Made by a program: the position numbers and the translations under genes. Positions 36,790 to 49,800 of a stretch of 64,000 nt of DNA are shown one piece after another. The number at the start of each line of letters is the position of its first letter. The first letter of the stretch is position 1. The notes beneath the pieces were generated by a model. That model saw only the letters and a program-made list of their open reading frames with translations. It ran no database searches and was not told where the DNA came from. This DNA comes from Megaustenia siamemsis (lineage: Eukaryota; Mollusca; Gastropoda; Stylommatophora; Ariophantidae), in the NCBI GenBank assembly GCA_032433765.1, contig JAVIAB010000124.1:78667965-78731964 (forward strand), given 5' to 3'.

Positions 36790-37568
36790 GGAGACAAATA
36801 ATAATAAATGAATATTATTGTAGAGGGAAACTTCGTGGAGACAAATAATAATAAATGAATATTATTGTAGAGGGAAACTTCGTGGAGACAAATAATAATA
36901 AATAAATATTATTGTAGAGGGAAACTTCGTGGAGACAAATAATAATAAATAAATATATTGTAGAGGGAAACTTCGTGGAGACAAATAATAATAAATGAAT
37001 ATTATTGTAGAGGGAAACTTCGTGGAGACAAATAATAATAAATAAATATATTGTAGAGGGAAAAACGTGGAGACAAATAATAATAAATGAATATTATTGT
37101 AGAGGGAAACTTCGTGGAGACAAATAATAATAAATGAATATTATTGTAGAGGGAAACTTCGTGGAGACAAATAATAATAAATGAATATATTGTAGAGGGA
37201 AACTTCGTGGAGACAAATAATAATAAATGAATATTATTGTAGAGGGAAACTTCGTGGAGACAAATAATAATAAATGAATATATTGTAGAGGGAAACTTCG
37301 TGGAGACAAATAATAATAAATAAATATTATTGTAGAGGGAAACTTCGTGGAGACAAATAATAATAAATGAATATATTGTAGAGGGAAACTTCGTGGAGAC
37401 AAATAATAATAAATAAATATTATTGTAGAGGGAAACTTCGTGGAGACAAATAATAATAAATAAATATTATTGTAGAGGGGAACTTCGTGGAGACAAATAA
37501 TAATAAATGAATATTATTGTAGAGGGAAACTTCGTGGAGACAAATAATAATAAATGAATATTATTGAA
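36790..37568. repeat. Minisatellite, 47/45-bp unit
   Basis: About 17 copies of a unit starting GGAGACAAATAATAATAAAT and ending GAGGGAAACTTCGT. Two length forms (ATATTATTG or ATATATTG) mix through the array. One lone copy lies inverted at 52763-52808. Confidence 0.94.
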
Positions 37569-37599
37569 GGGGGAAACTTCCGAGGCGATAATTCAGGGA

Positions 37600-38575
37600 A
37601 TCATAGAAGGAAGAGGTATGTTTTACGGCACTCAGAAAAAATGACAAATAAACTACAGAAAAATACAAAGAACAAAAGAAAAAAGGAAGTCAAAGTTTCA
37701 GGATGTGTAAAATCAAAAGAAGAAAATTTAATAACGGGAGAAGTGAAGAGATAATGTAATGATGGACGGAGTAGCAGTCAACTCTATGATGATGGAAGAC
37801 CAGAACTAAACAACAAGCTAAACGAGACTCCTGCTTCGGATCATATTGTTCTTTGTTTTGTTCTGTTGTTGCTTATTTGTCTTTTTTTTCTGAGTGCTGT
37901 AAAACATACCTCTTCCTCTTCTTCTTCTTTTACCTTCTGTTTCCCATTTGAGGGCTTGCTTTGAGATTCTATTGTTGTTTCTTCTCATCACAAGGCCAAA
38001 ATATGACAGGAGATACACCACAGAAAGTCAAAGTAGAATAGCACAAGCCAATGTGGCATTTCAGAAAATGAAAAAAAACAATCTCGTTCAACACGTTTAT
38101 ACCAATAGAAGTGAGAGAAAGAGTTCATCGGTGCTATATAGAGCCAATTCAGACCTATGGAGGCGCATCGTGGACAGTAGACAAGTAATTGAAAAGACGT
38201 TTAGAGGCCACAGAAATTGGATTTCTCATAAAAATGTTGAGAGTTCCCTGGATAACTAAATAGACAATCGAGAAAATTCTCAAAGAGGCCAATACCAAAA
38301 AAAATAATAACTCCTAAACACAACAGAAATAAACAATCTCCATTTTTCATGCGCATCTTAAGAAGAGGAAAATTTGAATATTTGGTAACAACTGGCAAAA
38401 TCAAAGAAAGAGAGATCGCGGACGACAAAGAGAGAAGATACTATATAGTTAGTTAGCTTTGTGTTGTGGGACGGTAAACAGTCAACAACAGAATTGGTAC
38501 GATGCACTGTGTACAAATAATTGTGGAAAGACATGGTCGTTACGCCACCCAGTACGGCACATTATGATGATGACT
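37600..38575 (+). mobile_element. Family X LINE relic with nested SINE C pieces
   Basis: KKEVKVSGCVKSKEENLI frame at 37680, then RT C-terminal pieces (IAQANVAFQKMKKNNL near 38037; SSVLYRANSDLWRRI; SLDN stop) and a GATGATGACT tail near 38565. SINE C 3' sequence precedes it (37596-37680) and is also nested at 37828-37925. Confidence 0.7.
37828..37925 (+). mobile_element. SINE family C 3' fragment
   Basis: Matches, in reverse complement, 52556-52640: GCTTCGGATCATATTGTTCT, TTTTTTCTGAGTGCTGTAAA, CATACCTCTTCCTC. No head. Confidence 0.65.
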
Positions 38576-38579
38576 AGTT

Positions 38580-39420
38580 TTGTTTCACAAACTCACCGTG
38601 GCCGCTTCATTGATTTCAGACATTCATCACCGCCCAATTGATTCCATGAACAAAATCGTCCTCGCCTCCCCCCACCTCCCATAACAAAATAATGACCCGG
38701 AAACTATTCATCATCCGGTTCTAGCTCGATGATGTGACCCGTGGTCGTATGGGTAAACAAAATGTGTATTGACACAATCATTCCATGCAGATATTGATTG
38801 ATACCTACAGGCTAGAGTGTTCTGTCGTGTAAAATAAATGAGTTATTAACAATTGGAGGACAACACCATCTACGGTTCTTTCCCATCTCAACAGCTCAGG
38901 CTAAGGGTCATGGTGCTTTTCCATTTTAAGAAACGTTAAAAAAAAAACAAAAAAACAATCTTTACGACACATAGTACCATTGTTGGTGCATGTCGGGGGG
39001 CACCGATAGAACCAGAGGGATAAAGGCCGCTTGGTCAAGCAGTCGCCACGACATGTGACTCAGGATTTTTATTTCACCAGCGATACCTATAGAAAGAATC
39101 TTTTCTGTCTACCGCGGGAGTCGAACACCGTACGCCGGCTTTTCGGCCACGCGCATCTTATGATCCCAAAATAGTGAAAACCAGACCAGCCCTGTTGGGC
39201 ATGATACTACAGAAGTCACAGCGGGGTTAAAAAAAATCAGATCTATTACGTCAGAGGAAGTCACAGAATGATGAGAAGTTAGTGTGTCACGTGTTACTAT
39301 GAACCGTATGATGGATTTAACACTTAATTATGACAGCAATTGGAGAGAGTCGATGAGGTGAAACAACTCGTGCATAGAGAGAAAACAAAGATTGACGAAA
39401 GATAGTGATAAGGAATAAAA
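38580..39420. other. Unassigned DNA with a possible tRNA-like remnant
   Basis: At 39105-39165 the minus strand reads GTGGCCGAAAAGCCGGCG and later GTGTTCGACTCCCG, resembling an A-box/B-box pair of a tRNA-derived SINE head. No body or TSD could be defined. The rest shows nothing I recognise. Confidence 0.35.
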
Positions 39421-39434
39421 CAAGGCGAAGCTGG

Positions 39435-39566
39435 GTAGCAAGGACTCAAGGTTCTGTGCTGGACTCCACGAGAGAACTCAAACATCCGGTACTTGCCAGG
39501 ACTCAAGGTTTTGTGCTGGACTCCACGAGAGAACTCAAACATCCGGTACTTGCCAGGACTCAACAA
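39435..39566. repeat. 57-bp tandem repeat, ~2.3 copies
   Basis: Unit starts AGGACTCAAGGTT and ends CCGGTACTTGCC; copies differ at one base. GC is higher than surrounding DNA. Confidence 0.9.
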
Positions 39567-39780
39567 GCAGCAATTATCAACAGCAAGTCAAACTAATCAA
39601 TGTCAAGGGCAACAACCCAGAAAAATCGGAAACAGACATGCAAGACCAACTTGGATAGGTTACAGCCTGTGACACGTTTTATTACACAGTAAATAGCAAC
39701 ACAACATAAGGGTTATTGTTCCAACCCACTGCAAGCAACACAGGTACACACATTAAGACAAGTATCTCCGATTCTTCCTC

Positions 39781-41237
39781 TTGTGCTGCGATTATGGCTC
39801 ATTCAGACTGGGACTACGGACTCTCTTATGAAGGCAGCTGTCTGTTTAAGTGATTCTGTTGCCCTGTAAAGTTTCTCTTCCAGGGAGGTGGGTGTGGACC
39901 ACATTGTCCTTCTCAGGTCTGTGTACTGGGGCAATTCTGCAGAACATGTTTTGTTGTCATGTTATCCAGTGTGCAGTGGCATTGGCTGGTAGTTCCTATT
40001 TTGAGTTAGATGAACATGTGATTTCTCATTCTTTTGTGGCCAGTGCGTAGGCGAAGTATGATGACTTCATCCCTACTTGATAGTTGATGTATCCGTTCCT
40101 CACGTTATACTTTGAGTGTTCTTGTTTCCATTTTACATGATACTGACCTTTGATGATGGATTTGACTTCATCGTAGCTGACCAGATATAATCTCCATACC
40201 TCCTTAGCTAGTTTGTCTGCGCATTCGTTTCCTTGCATTTACAGTGTGATGGTATCCACGGGATGATTACTCTCCGGAAGTTATTGCACAATTGGTCTAG
40301 AGTTGTTCTTAAATCATCTAGGTCACTGTTCTTGTGGGTTTATAGAACTGTTAGAACTGACAGTACATCGGTAAGTATTACCAATTTCTTGTGCACGTTA
40401 TTTTTATATTGGATAGCCAGTTTTTGCAGCATCTTCGAGAGCTTCATTTTCTGCTTTATAGTTGTTTGAGAATTTCCCAGTAGCTATTGACTTGGTGGGA
40501 GCCGCGATAGCTCAGTGGTTAGTGAACTGGACTGCAAAGGACAAGAGGTAGGGTTCGATCCAAACAGACGGCCTCCGGTTCACCCAGCCTTTAATGGGTA
40601 CCGGATTTTTTCTGGGAAAGTAAAGCGGCACGGGCGTAATACCAACCACATTACCCCAAAAATCATGTGCCGAAGGTCTGTAAAATTTATGGTCACTAAC
40701 ACCATATTCCATATACGCCACTTGGCGTGACGGGGGTACTACTTTTTACGCATTGACTTGGTGATCTCGTTCTGGTTATTTAGTCTCAAGAATACATCTC
40801 CTCCATTTCTGGTAGCACTTACAGCAGAGCCATCCGTGTATATGTGTGAATAGGACTCATGTGGGTAGTTGTCTATGTGTTTTTCTGCTATGTGATTTCT
40901 CTCTGTGTCTGTTTGGGTGCCTTTTTTCATGATTCCTATTGTGTCTTTTTTTAAGTTCTGGTATTTTATATTTCCCGTGGGGGGTCATACCGGATGGGCT
41001 TATGGTCTGGCATTGTTTGGGACAGTACTGGATCACTATATAGTTGTCAATTCTATGGAGTTCCACTTTAGTCTTCCTTTTCCGAAACAGGTTATACTTT
41101 GGTGCATGGGGTGGTTAGGGAACCTTTTGTATTTCTCTGCTTCTTGCATTACTTTAGTTTTCCACCTGCCTTCCAAAGGATGTAGGTTTGTTTTAATTCC
41201 TTTGAGGGTCTCGATAGGTGTAGATTTCATAGCACAA
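39781..41237 (-). mobile_element. I/Nimb-like LINE, copy 3, 5'-truncated, with nested SINE
   Basis: 3' part of the same family as 13932-18094: tail region CTGCGATTATGGCTCATTCA, Cys/His segment, RNase H (HIYTDGSAVSATRNGG near 40830), and the end of RT (SLPF, CAMKSTPIETLKGI near 41225). Truncated at 41237 exactly where a tandem array starts. SINE A is nested at 40498-40751. Confidence 0.85.
40498..40751 (+). mobile_element. SINE family A nested in LINE, perfect 12-bp TSD
   Basis: Head with A box intact and B box GGTTCGATCC; body complete. ATTGACTTGGTG at 40486-40497 and 40752-40763. Confidence 0.95.
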
Positions 41238-41900
41238 GTAAAGGCATGTAATAGATGATAGTGATGGATAATGTACGACAATGTAAACATGTAATAAGTA
41301 TAGTGATCAATACTCTAGGACAGTATAGGTATGTAATAGGTGATAGTGATGGATAATGTAGGGCAATGTAAACATGTAATAAGTATAGTGATCAATACTC
41401 TAGGGCAGTATAGGTATGTAATAGGTGATAGTGATGGATAATATAGGACAATGTAAATATGTAATAAGTATAGTGATTAATACTCTAGGACAGTATAGGT
41501 ATGTAATAGGTGATAGTGATGGATAATGTATGACAATGTAAACATGTAATAAGTATAGTGATTAATACTCTAGGACAGTATAGGTATGTAATAGGTGATA
41601 GTGATGGATAATATAGGACAATGTAAACATGTAATAAGTATAGTGATTAATACTCTAGGACAGTATAGGTATGTAATAGGTGATAGTGATGGATAATATA
41701 GGACAATGTAAAAATGTAATAAGTATAGTGATCAATACTCTAGGACAGTATAGGTATCTAATAGGTGATAGTGATGGATAATGTAGGACAATGTAAACAT
41801 GTAATAAGTATAGTGATCAATACTCTATGGCAGTATAGGTATGTAATAGGTGATAGTTATTAATGATGAAGGACAGTATAGGCATGTTAAGCTGGTTAAC
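41238..41900. repeat. Minisatellite, ~85-bp unit
   Basis: About 7-8 copies built from ATAGGTATGTAATAGGTGAT, GGATAATGTAGGACAATGTA and GTGATCAATACTCTAGGACA. It passes into more degenerate related units (41900-42320). Confidence 0.9.
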
Positions 41901-43640
41901 AATCTAAAACAGTATACAGATGTAAAAGGTGATAGTGATTAATAATTTAGGACAGTATAGACATGTGATAGTGAATAATAATCTAGGACAGTATAGACAT
42001 GTGATAGTGATTAATACTGTTGGACAATATAGACGTGCAATAGGTGATAGTGATTAATAATTTAGGACATCATAGACATGTAACAGGTGATACTGGTTAA
42101 TAATCTAGGACAATATTGACATGTAATATGCGATAGCAATCAATAATCTAGGACAGCACAGATATGTACAAGTGAAATTGATCAATAATCTAGGACAGTA
42201 AAGGCATGTAATAGGCGATAGTGATTAATAATCTAGGACATTATACAGATGTAATATGATATTGATTAATAACGTAGGACAGTATTGACGTGTAATAAGT
42301 GATAGAAGTTAATAATCTAGGACAGTATAGGTATGTAAACGTGAAACTGGTTAATAATCTAGGACAGTATAGGTATGTAAACGTGAAACTGGTTAATAAT
42401 CTAGGACAGTATAGGTATGTAAACGTGAAACTGGTTAATATCTAGGACGGTATAGGTATATAAACGTGAAACTGGTTAATAATCTAGGATGGTATAGGTA
42501 TGTAAACGTGAAACTGGTTAATAATCAAGGACAGTATAGGTATGTAAACGTGAAACTGGTTAATAATCTAGGACAGTATAGGTATGTAAACATGAAACTG
42601 GTTAATAATCTAGGACAGTATAGGTATATAAACGTGAAACTGGTTAATAATCTAGGACGGTATAGGTATGTAAACGTGAAACTGGTTAATAATCTAGGAC
42701 AGTATAGGTATGTAAACGTGAAACTGGTTAATAATCTAGGACGGTATAGGTATGTAAACGTGAAACTGGTTAATAATCTAGGACAGTATAGGTATGTAAA
42801 CGTGAAACTGGTTAATAATCTAGGACAGTATAGGTATGTAAACGTGAAACTAGTTAATAATCTAGGACGGTATAGGTATATAAACGTGAAACTGGTTAAT
42901 AATCTAGGACGGTATAGGTATGTAAACGTGAAACTGGTTAATAATCTAGGACAGTATAGGTATGTAAACGTGAAACTGGTTAATAATCTAGGACAGTATA
43001 GGTATGTAAACATGAAACTGGTTAATAATCTAGGACAGTATAGGTATATAAACGTGAAACTGGTTAATAATCTAGGACGGTATAGGTATGTAAACGTGAA
43101 ACTGGTTAATAATCTAGGACAGTATAGGTATGTAAACGTGAAACTGGTTAATAATCTAGGACAGTATAAGTATTTAAACGTGAAACTGGTTAATAATCTA
43201 GGACAGTATAGGTATGTAAACGTGAAACTGGTTAATAATCTAGGACAGTATAGGTATGTAAACGTGAAACTGATTAATAATCTAGGACAGTATAGGTATG
43301 TAAACGTGAAACTGGTTAATAATCTAGGACAGTATATGTATGTAAACGTGAAACTGGTTAATAATCTAGGACAGTATAGGTATGTAAACGTGAAACTGGT
43401 TAATAATCTAGGACAGTATATGTATGCAAACGTGAAACTGGTTAATAATCTAGGACAGTATAGGTATGTAAACGTGAAACTGGTTAATAATCTAGGACAG
43501 TATAGGTATGTAAACGTGAAACTGGTTAATAATCTAGGACAGTATAGGTATGTAAACATGAAACTGGTTAATAATCTAGGACAGTATAGGCATGTAAACG
43601 TGAAACTGGTTAATAATCTAGGACGGTATAAACATGTAAT
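41900..43640. repeat. Degenerate then regular 42-bp minisatellite
   Basis: From 42310 on, about 31 copies of a 42-bp unit (GTATGTAAACGTGAAACTGG ... TAATCTAGGACAGTATA). Since 42 is 14 codons and no copy carries a stop in two frames, 412 codons stay open on + and 377 on -. The 14-residue periodic translation, near identity at synonymous and nonsynonymous sites alike, and gradual descent from a clearly non-coding array say these are not genes. Confidence 0.93.
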
Positions 43641-43734
43641 AATTGGTAGGGGATTCATTTCGGGAACCTTTCTAGCATATCTGGTTGCTACAAGGTGTTT
43701 CTGAGGTTACCAGTTAATAATAGAGCCAGCAATT

Positions 43735-45290
43735 TAATTTGACAAGCCGGGACATTTCATTTGACAAGTCGGAACATTTCATTTGACAAGCCGGGACATT
43801 TCATTTGACAAGCCGGGACATTTCATTTGACAAGCCGGGACATTTCATTTGACAAGTCGGAACATTTCATTTGACAAGCCGGGATATTTCATTTGACAAG
43901 TCGGGACATTTCATTTTACAAGAAGTGATATTTCATTTGACAAGAAGTGACATTTCATTTGACAAGAAGGCACATTTCATTTTACAAGAAGGCATATTTC
44001 ATTTGACAAGAAGTGACATTTCTTTTGACAAGCCGGGACATTTCATTTAACAAAAAGGGACATTTCATTTGACAAGAAGGGACATTTCATTTGACAAGTC
44101 GGGACGTTTCATTTGACAAGAAGGGACGTTTCATTTGACAAGAAGGGACATTTCATTTGACAAGAAGGGACATTTCATTTGACAAGCCGGGATATTTCAT
44201 TTTACATGTCGGGACATTTCATTTGTCAAGCCGTGACATTTTTTTTGACAAGCCGGGACATTTCATTTGACAAGAAGGGACATTTCATTTAAATAGTCGG
44301 GACATTTCATTTGAATAGTCGGGACATTTCATTTGACAAGAAGGGACATTTCATCTGACAAGCCGGGACATTTCATTTGACAAGAAGGCACATTTCATTT
44401 TACAAGAAGAGACATTTTATTTTACAAGAAGGCACATTTCATTTGACAAGAAGAGACATTTTATTTCACAAGAAGGCACATTTCATTTTACAAGAAGGCA
44501 CATTTCATTTGACAAGCCGGAACATTTCATTTTACAAGTCGGGCCATTTCATTTGACAAGAAGGGACATTTCATTTGATAAGCCGGGACATTTCATTTTA
44601 CAAGAAGTGATATTTCATTTGACAAGAAGTGACATTTCATTTGACAAGAAGGCACATTTCATTTGACAAGAAGGCATATTTCATTTGACAAGAAGTGACA
44701 TTTCATTTGATAAGCCGGGACATTTCATTTTACAAGAAGTGATATTTCATTTGACAAGAAGTGACATTTCATTTGACAAGAAGGCACATTTCATTTGACA
44801 AGAAGGCATATTTCATTTGACAAGAAGTGACATTTCATTTGACAAGCCGAGACATTTCATTTGACAAGAAGGGACAATTCTTTTGACAAGAAGAGACATT
44901 TCATTTGAAAAGAAGAGACATTTCCTTCGACAAGAGGAGACATTTTATTTGACAAGAAGAGACATTTCATTTGACAAGAAGAGACATTTAATTTGACAAG
45001 AAGGGACATTTCATTTGACAAGAAAAGACATTTCATTTGACAAGAAGAGACATTTCATTTGACAAGATGAGGCATTTCATTTTACAAGAAGAGACAATTC
45101 ATTTGACAAGAAGAGGCATATCATTTTACAAGAAGTGACATTTAATTTGACAAGAAGGGACATTTCATTTGACAAGAAGAGACATTTCATTTGACAATAA
45201 GTGGCATTTAATTTTACAAGAAGAGACATTTTATTTTACAAGAAGGGACATTTCATTTGAAAAAGCAGGACATTTTATTTGTAAAAAGAC
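43735..45290. repeat. Minisatellite, 22-bp unit (CATTTCATTTGACAAGAAGG...)
   Basis: About 70 copies of a 22-bp unit (CATTTCATTTGACAAG plus a variable six-base end: CCGGGA, AAGGGA, AAGAGA, AAGTGA, TCGGGA). Variant types form blocks, and one block of six units (about 44575-44700) is repeated next to itself. Confidence 0.95.
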
Positions 45291-45544
45291 ATATTTTGCT
45301 CACAGACATTAAAACCTGACTATGTGGAGCTTATTTTCAACACGTGATATAATTAGCTTATTGTCTGGCTAGACGTAGGGCACACTCATAAAAAGCAGGA
45401 CATGTCCGGGGGAATCCTGACGTCCGGGAACCCTAAGTTTGTTTCAAATTATTCAATTCTTGGTTGAGTGACATCTTCAGTTTATTCGGGATTAATGTTG
45501 AAGGCTTTTTATGAGGGTTTTATTAAAGCGCTTCTTTTTCAAAT

Positions 45545-45640
45545 CGTTATTGAGTGCCGTCTCCGCATCGAATGTTGTCTCCTATGGAGCGACATTCCGC
45601 TCTGTCGCTTCTTTTAATGGTGCAGGTTGCTACCTTGAAC
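45545..45640 (-). mobile_element. LINE family Y 3' end
   Basis: Minus strand reads SDRAECRSIGDNIRCGDGTQ, matching the end of 24190-24795, and stops in front of CAATAACG instead of a GAT tail. Upstream sequence to 45730 stays open but is not recognised. Confidence 0.65.
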
Positions 45641-45829
45641 CCATTTACTTTTTCTGCGGCTCTCCACCATAAAAGATTATTTTTGGCTGCCGATAGCCTG
45701 ACCTGCGCACTGAACCTGTTCACAGCCACCTACAACGAAGGCCACCAAGCTGAGACGGTTTTCCCCAAAACACCCAAAGCTTGTGACGCGTTCAGCTATG
45801 TGATCTATAGACGACTGATATTATTTTAA

Positions 45830-46720
45830 CCAGAATCGCCCCCTACTTGCAATTCTGAAAACGTCACAAGCTGTGGGTGATCCCTTTCAGCCCGCTGACC
45901 TTCGATATAGGTGGTCGTGTCTTGTTTGTACCTACGTCAGAAGGTATCAAGAAAAGAAACACTATTTATGTGCTCAATGCAAACAATCTTAATTATCTTA
46001 ATTTACATTTTTAAAAATCTTAGCGCTTTAGTGAAATATATTCTTTGTCTTCTTGGCACTTGTCGACCAATTGAGTAGCTGTTCGCATCACATACTGAGT
46101 AAATCTACAGTTGGCTGTGGGTGGGATCAGTAAGGTAATATAATCATGACGTCATAAACGACGCTATTTATTTTTGAGAAAAAAACCGACTTCGATCACG
46201 TTTTCTTGAAATGTTATATTTTTTAAACGAACGTATTTCTCATTTAAAATCAAAAGAATATTTGTATTTACTTATCTTATTGTGAAACCTGCTATTATAA
46301 GGAATGTCAATTATTTATCTCAGGATCAAAGTAATCATTTTTTAAGTTTATTCAAATAATCAAATTTTATGATAACTGAAACTTCAAATAGACATGTAAT
46401 TTCTTAGATAAATACTTTCAACGATTATAAACACGAGATAAGGATATTTAAAAACATATAATCCAAGAGATAACAAATATTACAAGTCTTATCGGACTCG
46501 AAGTTTATTGATTCACATCGAAAAGAAAAAAACCCGGAGCATTCGTAGGTAGACTTCATTAAGTGCAGAGAGTTCAGTCCCTTTAATCAGCGCTACTTCT
46601 GACAGCGAAAACGATTCTCTCTACGCGTTCTCCAAAGAACTGATGTGAAGTTTATTCTTCTCTTTCTTCTTTCATCTTCTTAGGCATAATCGAATTTTCT
46701 AAGTTAAAACCAGAACAAAC
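45830..46720. other. Unique AT-rich DNA, nothing recognised
   Basis: No repeat or coding pattern seen. Confidence 0.5.
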
Positions 46721-46724
46721 AACA

Positions 46725-47110
46725 TATTTTAAGTGCTGAAACTGGGACCAAAAGCATATTTTAAGTGCTGAAACTGGGACCAATAGTATATTTTAAGTGC
46801 TGAAACTGGGACCAATAGTATATTTTAAGTGCTGAAACTGGGACCAAAAGCATATTTTAAGTGCTGAAACTGGGACCAATAGTATATTTTAAGTGCTGAA
46901 ACTGGGACCAATAGTATATTTTAAGTGCTGAAACTGGGATCAAAAGCATATTTTAAGTGCTGAAACTAGGACAAACAGCATATTTTAAATGCTGAAACTG
47001 GGACCAATAGCATATTTTAAGTGCTAAAACTGGGGTCAAAAACATATATTTTAAGTGACAAAACTGGGAAAAATAGCATATTTTAAGTGCTGAAACTGGG
47101 ACCAATAGTT
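46725..47110. repeat. Minisatellite, 32-bp unit
   Basis: About 12 copies of CATATTTTAAGTGCTGAAAC plus TGGGACCAAWAG; more degenerate to the right. Confidence 0.93.
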
Positions 47111-47233
47111 ATATCACTGTGTGAGGTATGAAAGCTATTTTTTATTGTTATATTCTCACTTGAAACTTCTTTTTAAAGTAATTTCTTGTTCTTTTAACAT
47201 TTGTGAAAGTAAACTCTTTTTTGTCCACATGTA

Positions 47234-47394
47234 AAAGTAAAGTACCCCCGTCACGCCAAGTGGCGTATAGGGAAATATGGTGTTAGTGACCATATATTTT
47301 ACAGACCTTCAGCACATGATTTTTGGGGTAATGAGTTCGATACCTCTTGTCCTTTGTAGTCCAGTTCACTAACCACTGAGCTATCGCGGCTCCC
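47234..47394 (-). mobile_element. SINE family A with internal deletion
   Basis: Minus strand: complete head start (GGGAGCCGCGATAGCTCAG), then a jump from the head to the distal body (GGTAATGAGTTCGATACC on + is the joint), losing about 90 bp. Short CCACAT repeats flank it. Confidence 0.85.
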
Positions 47395-47744
47395 AATAGC
47401 CACATAGACAAACCAAATAAATTATTGTTAAAGCTATGCAGAAAAGAGGTTAAATAACATCTCACTCTTGTTTTTTTCCTTTCAGTGCGCTGGCAGTCTA
47501 TATATTCCATGCCCTTACCTTTGTTTTTATCTTTTCAGTGCTTTGAAATATTAAAAATCATACCTTTCTTTCAATATCTTTGTTTTTATCTTTGTGGTGC
47601 TCTGAAAGTCTGGCTGTAAATTTGTTACATCTTACCTTTTATCTTACTTGTACCCCTTATTTCTTAACTTCAATTGCTTACCCTTGTCTTTATCTTTTTA
47701 CTTATCTGAAATAGTCTCAGTGATGTATGACATCTCTTTAGTAT

Positions 47745-48335
47745 GTGTTGACTTACTTCTCATTTCTATAACCTCAAAAATAATGGATGCTATGTCAGGC
47801 TTATTCAGTGTCACTGTCACTGACACTTACTTCTCATTTCTATAACCTCAAAAATAATGGATGCTATGTCAGGCTTATTCAGTGTCACTGTCACTGACAC
47901 TTACTTCTCATCTCTATAACCTCAAAAATAATGGGTGCTATGTCAGGCTTATTCAGTGTCACTGTCACTGACACTTACTTCTCATCTCTATAACCTCAAA
48001 AATAATGGATGCTATGTCAGGCTTATTCAGTGTCACTGTCACTGACACTTACTTCTCATCTCTATAACCTCAAAAATAATGGATGCTATGTCGGTCTTAT
48101 TCAGTGTCACTGTCACTGACACTTACTTCTCATCTCTATAAACTCAAAAATAATGGATGCTATGTCAGTCTTAATCAGTGTCACTGTCACTGACACTTAC
48201 TTCTCATCTCTATAACCTCAAAAATAATGGATGCTATGTCGGTCTTATTCAGTGTCACTGTCACTGACACTTACTTCTCATCTCTATAAACTCAAAAATA
48301 ATGGATGCTATGTCAGTCTTATTCAGTGTCACTGA
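47745..48335. repeat. Minisatellite, 74-bp unit with hairpin
   Basis: About 8 copies. Each unit ends with AGTGTCACTGTCACTGACAC(T), whose arms AGTGTCA and TGACACT pair around seven bases. Copies differ at few sites (GGCTTA/GTCTTA, ACCTC/AACTC). Confidence 0.93.
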
Positions 48336-48344
48336 TGTTCCCAC

Positions 48345-48655
48345 GTTTAGTTAGTTTGGTACATCGTGTCTTGTATCCCGGGTGTGCGGCTATGTGATTC
48401 TCGTTTTGTGAGCGATATTTGTGCCGCGAGTCACGCCGTAGTAGCGACGGTTAGACGTGAGTTGTCAAGTGACAGAACGAGCGTGGTATCCAACTTTTGT
48501 TTTGCTTAGTAACAGAGATAGGTTGCTGGAAGTGCTTGGAGACGGTGCGGTGTTGATGTTTGTTCATCTCCAGAAAATCTTGTCCTGAATTTCATTTCGT
48601 GCCAGAATATAGAAACAACGTAAAATCGAACAAGATGACTGCGTCAGGTAGACAA
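48345..48655 (+). promoter_or_regulatory. Possible gene start: CpG-richer block with short first coding exon
   Basis: A block with many CpGs in otherwise CpG-poor DNA ends with CAAGATGACTGCGTCAGGTA at 48632-48651. That offers a fair start context, a four-codon coding stub (Met-Thr-Ala-Ser) and a GT donor. This fits a promoter with 5' UTR and a tiny first exon, the remainder of the gene being spliced from farther right. No later exon was identified; speculative. Confidence 0.25.
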
Positions 48656-48659
48656 TTTA

Positions 48660-49660
48660 CGTGTGTGATATATTATTATTTCTTCAACTTCAGACATTAC
48701 TAACTTTGTGAGTAACATTTAATGTTGTTCTGTCTAAAATGTTTTATTTAAAAATAAGCCACAATTGATTGTTGTCACCTCAACGTGGCATTTCAGTAAT
48801 GGTATACAGTTGTAAGCATTTGTGATCGACGATGTCATTAGCCTAGTACATTCCGCTTAAGGTTAAAACTATTTTTTTTAATAGGAGTGGTTACAATTTG
48901 TGACACAATAATCAAGACGTCAAATGTTCAGCTAAAGTCAATATTTATATACGAGCGATATACTCAGTGGTTAATGTACGTAACAAAAGACCAAAGACTG
49001 TTAAATTTGAGAGTTTAAGGGAATCGATATTTAATTGTTAATCACAAACGTTTTTTTTTTATTTTAAGATTCAACTTCTTCTAATCACTTTTACTATTTA
49101 ATAGACGAGGCAGATGCATGTTTATATTGAGGGAAAGAACATACTAATGAGCAAATAAATACAAGTATCCATGCCAAACAATTTTGAAACGCACGAGAAC
49201 GTGTGTATGGTGCTCGTTTCGTTAAATAGGCAAGATTTCAGGCTTTAAAGTAATGAAGAAACGGAAAAAAAAAACTCATGAAAACGACATTGGACGGAGT
49301 TTTATTTGATTAAATACCTAACCCCTGTCCCGGTCCTGTGATGTTGGGTTATCATTGCTAGTACTTACAATTTTATGTTTTATCGTAATATAGGGAAGGA
49401 AAAAATACTCCCGAAAACTACATCAGATCGAGCATTACTTATTTTTGAATACTTAACCCAATCTCTATGGTTCTTTGTATATCACCGATGAATGCTTTCA
49501 TTGGTTAGTCAAGCTCATAGAAAGAATGATTAATTACTTACATTTCATTGCTACAACAAATAACAGTGCACTTTAGCACACACCACACAATCATCCACAT
49601 CAACTTATACAAAAAATTTATACAAGTCACAATAGACAGAGACACAAGACAGGAGATGTT
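48660..49660. other. AT-rich DNA, nothing recognised
   Basis: If 48345-48655 is a gene start, this would be intron 1. Confidence 0.4.
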
Positions 49661-49800
49661 GAAGGAAAGCGCATGGAGTTATCTCCTCCCCGCTGCCTTG
49701 TAGGGGTCTTGGAAGAGGCAAAGGTTAGGGAAGTCAACCTCAAACAGAAAATTCTGGATGGAGACACTAAAGCATTTAATGGGCTGTTACAGATTATATT

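Noticed and set aside
42466..43704. 412-codon + strand frame and its 377-codon minus-strand counterpart as genes
   Set aside because: They are the 42-bp minisatellite read in frame; the unit is divisible by three and free of stops in both directions.
43735..45290. CRISPR-like or telomere-like array
   Set aside because: 22-bp units tandem with no spacers and not a telomere motif.
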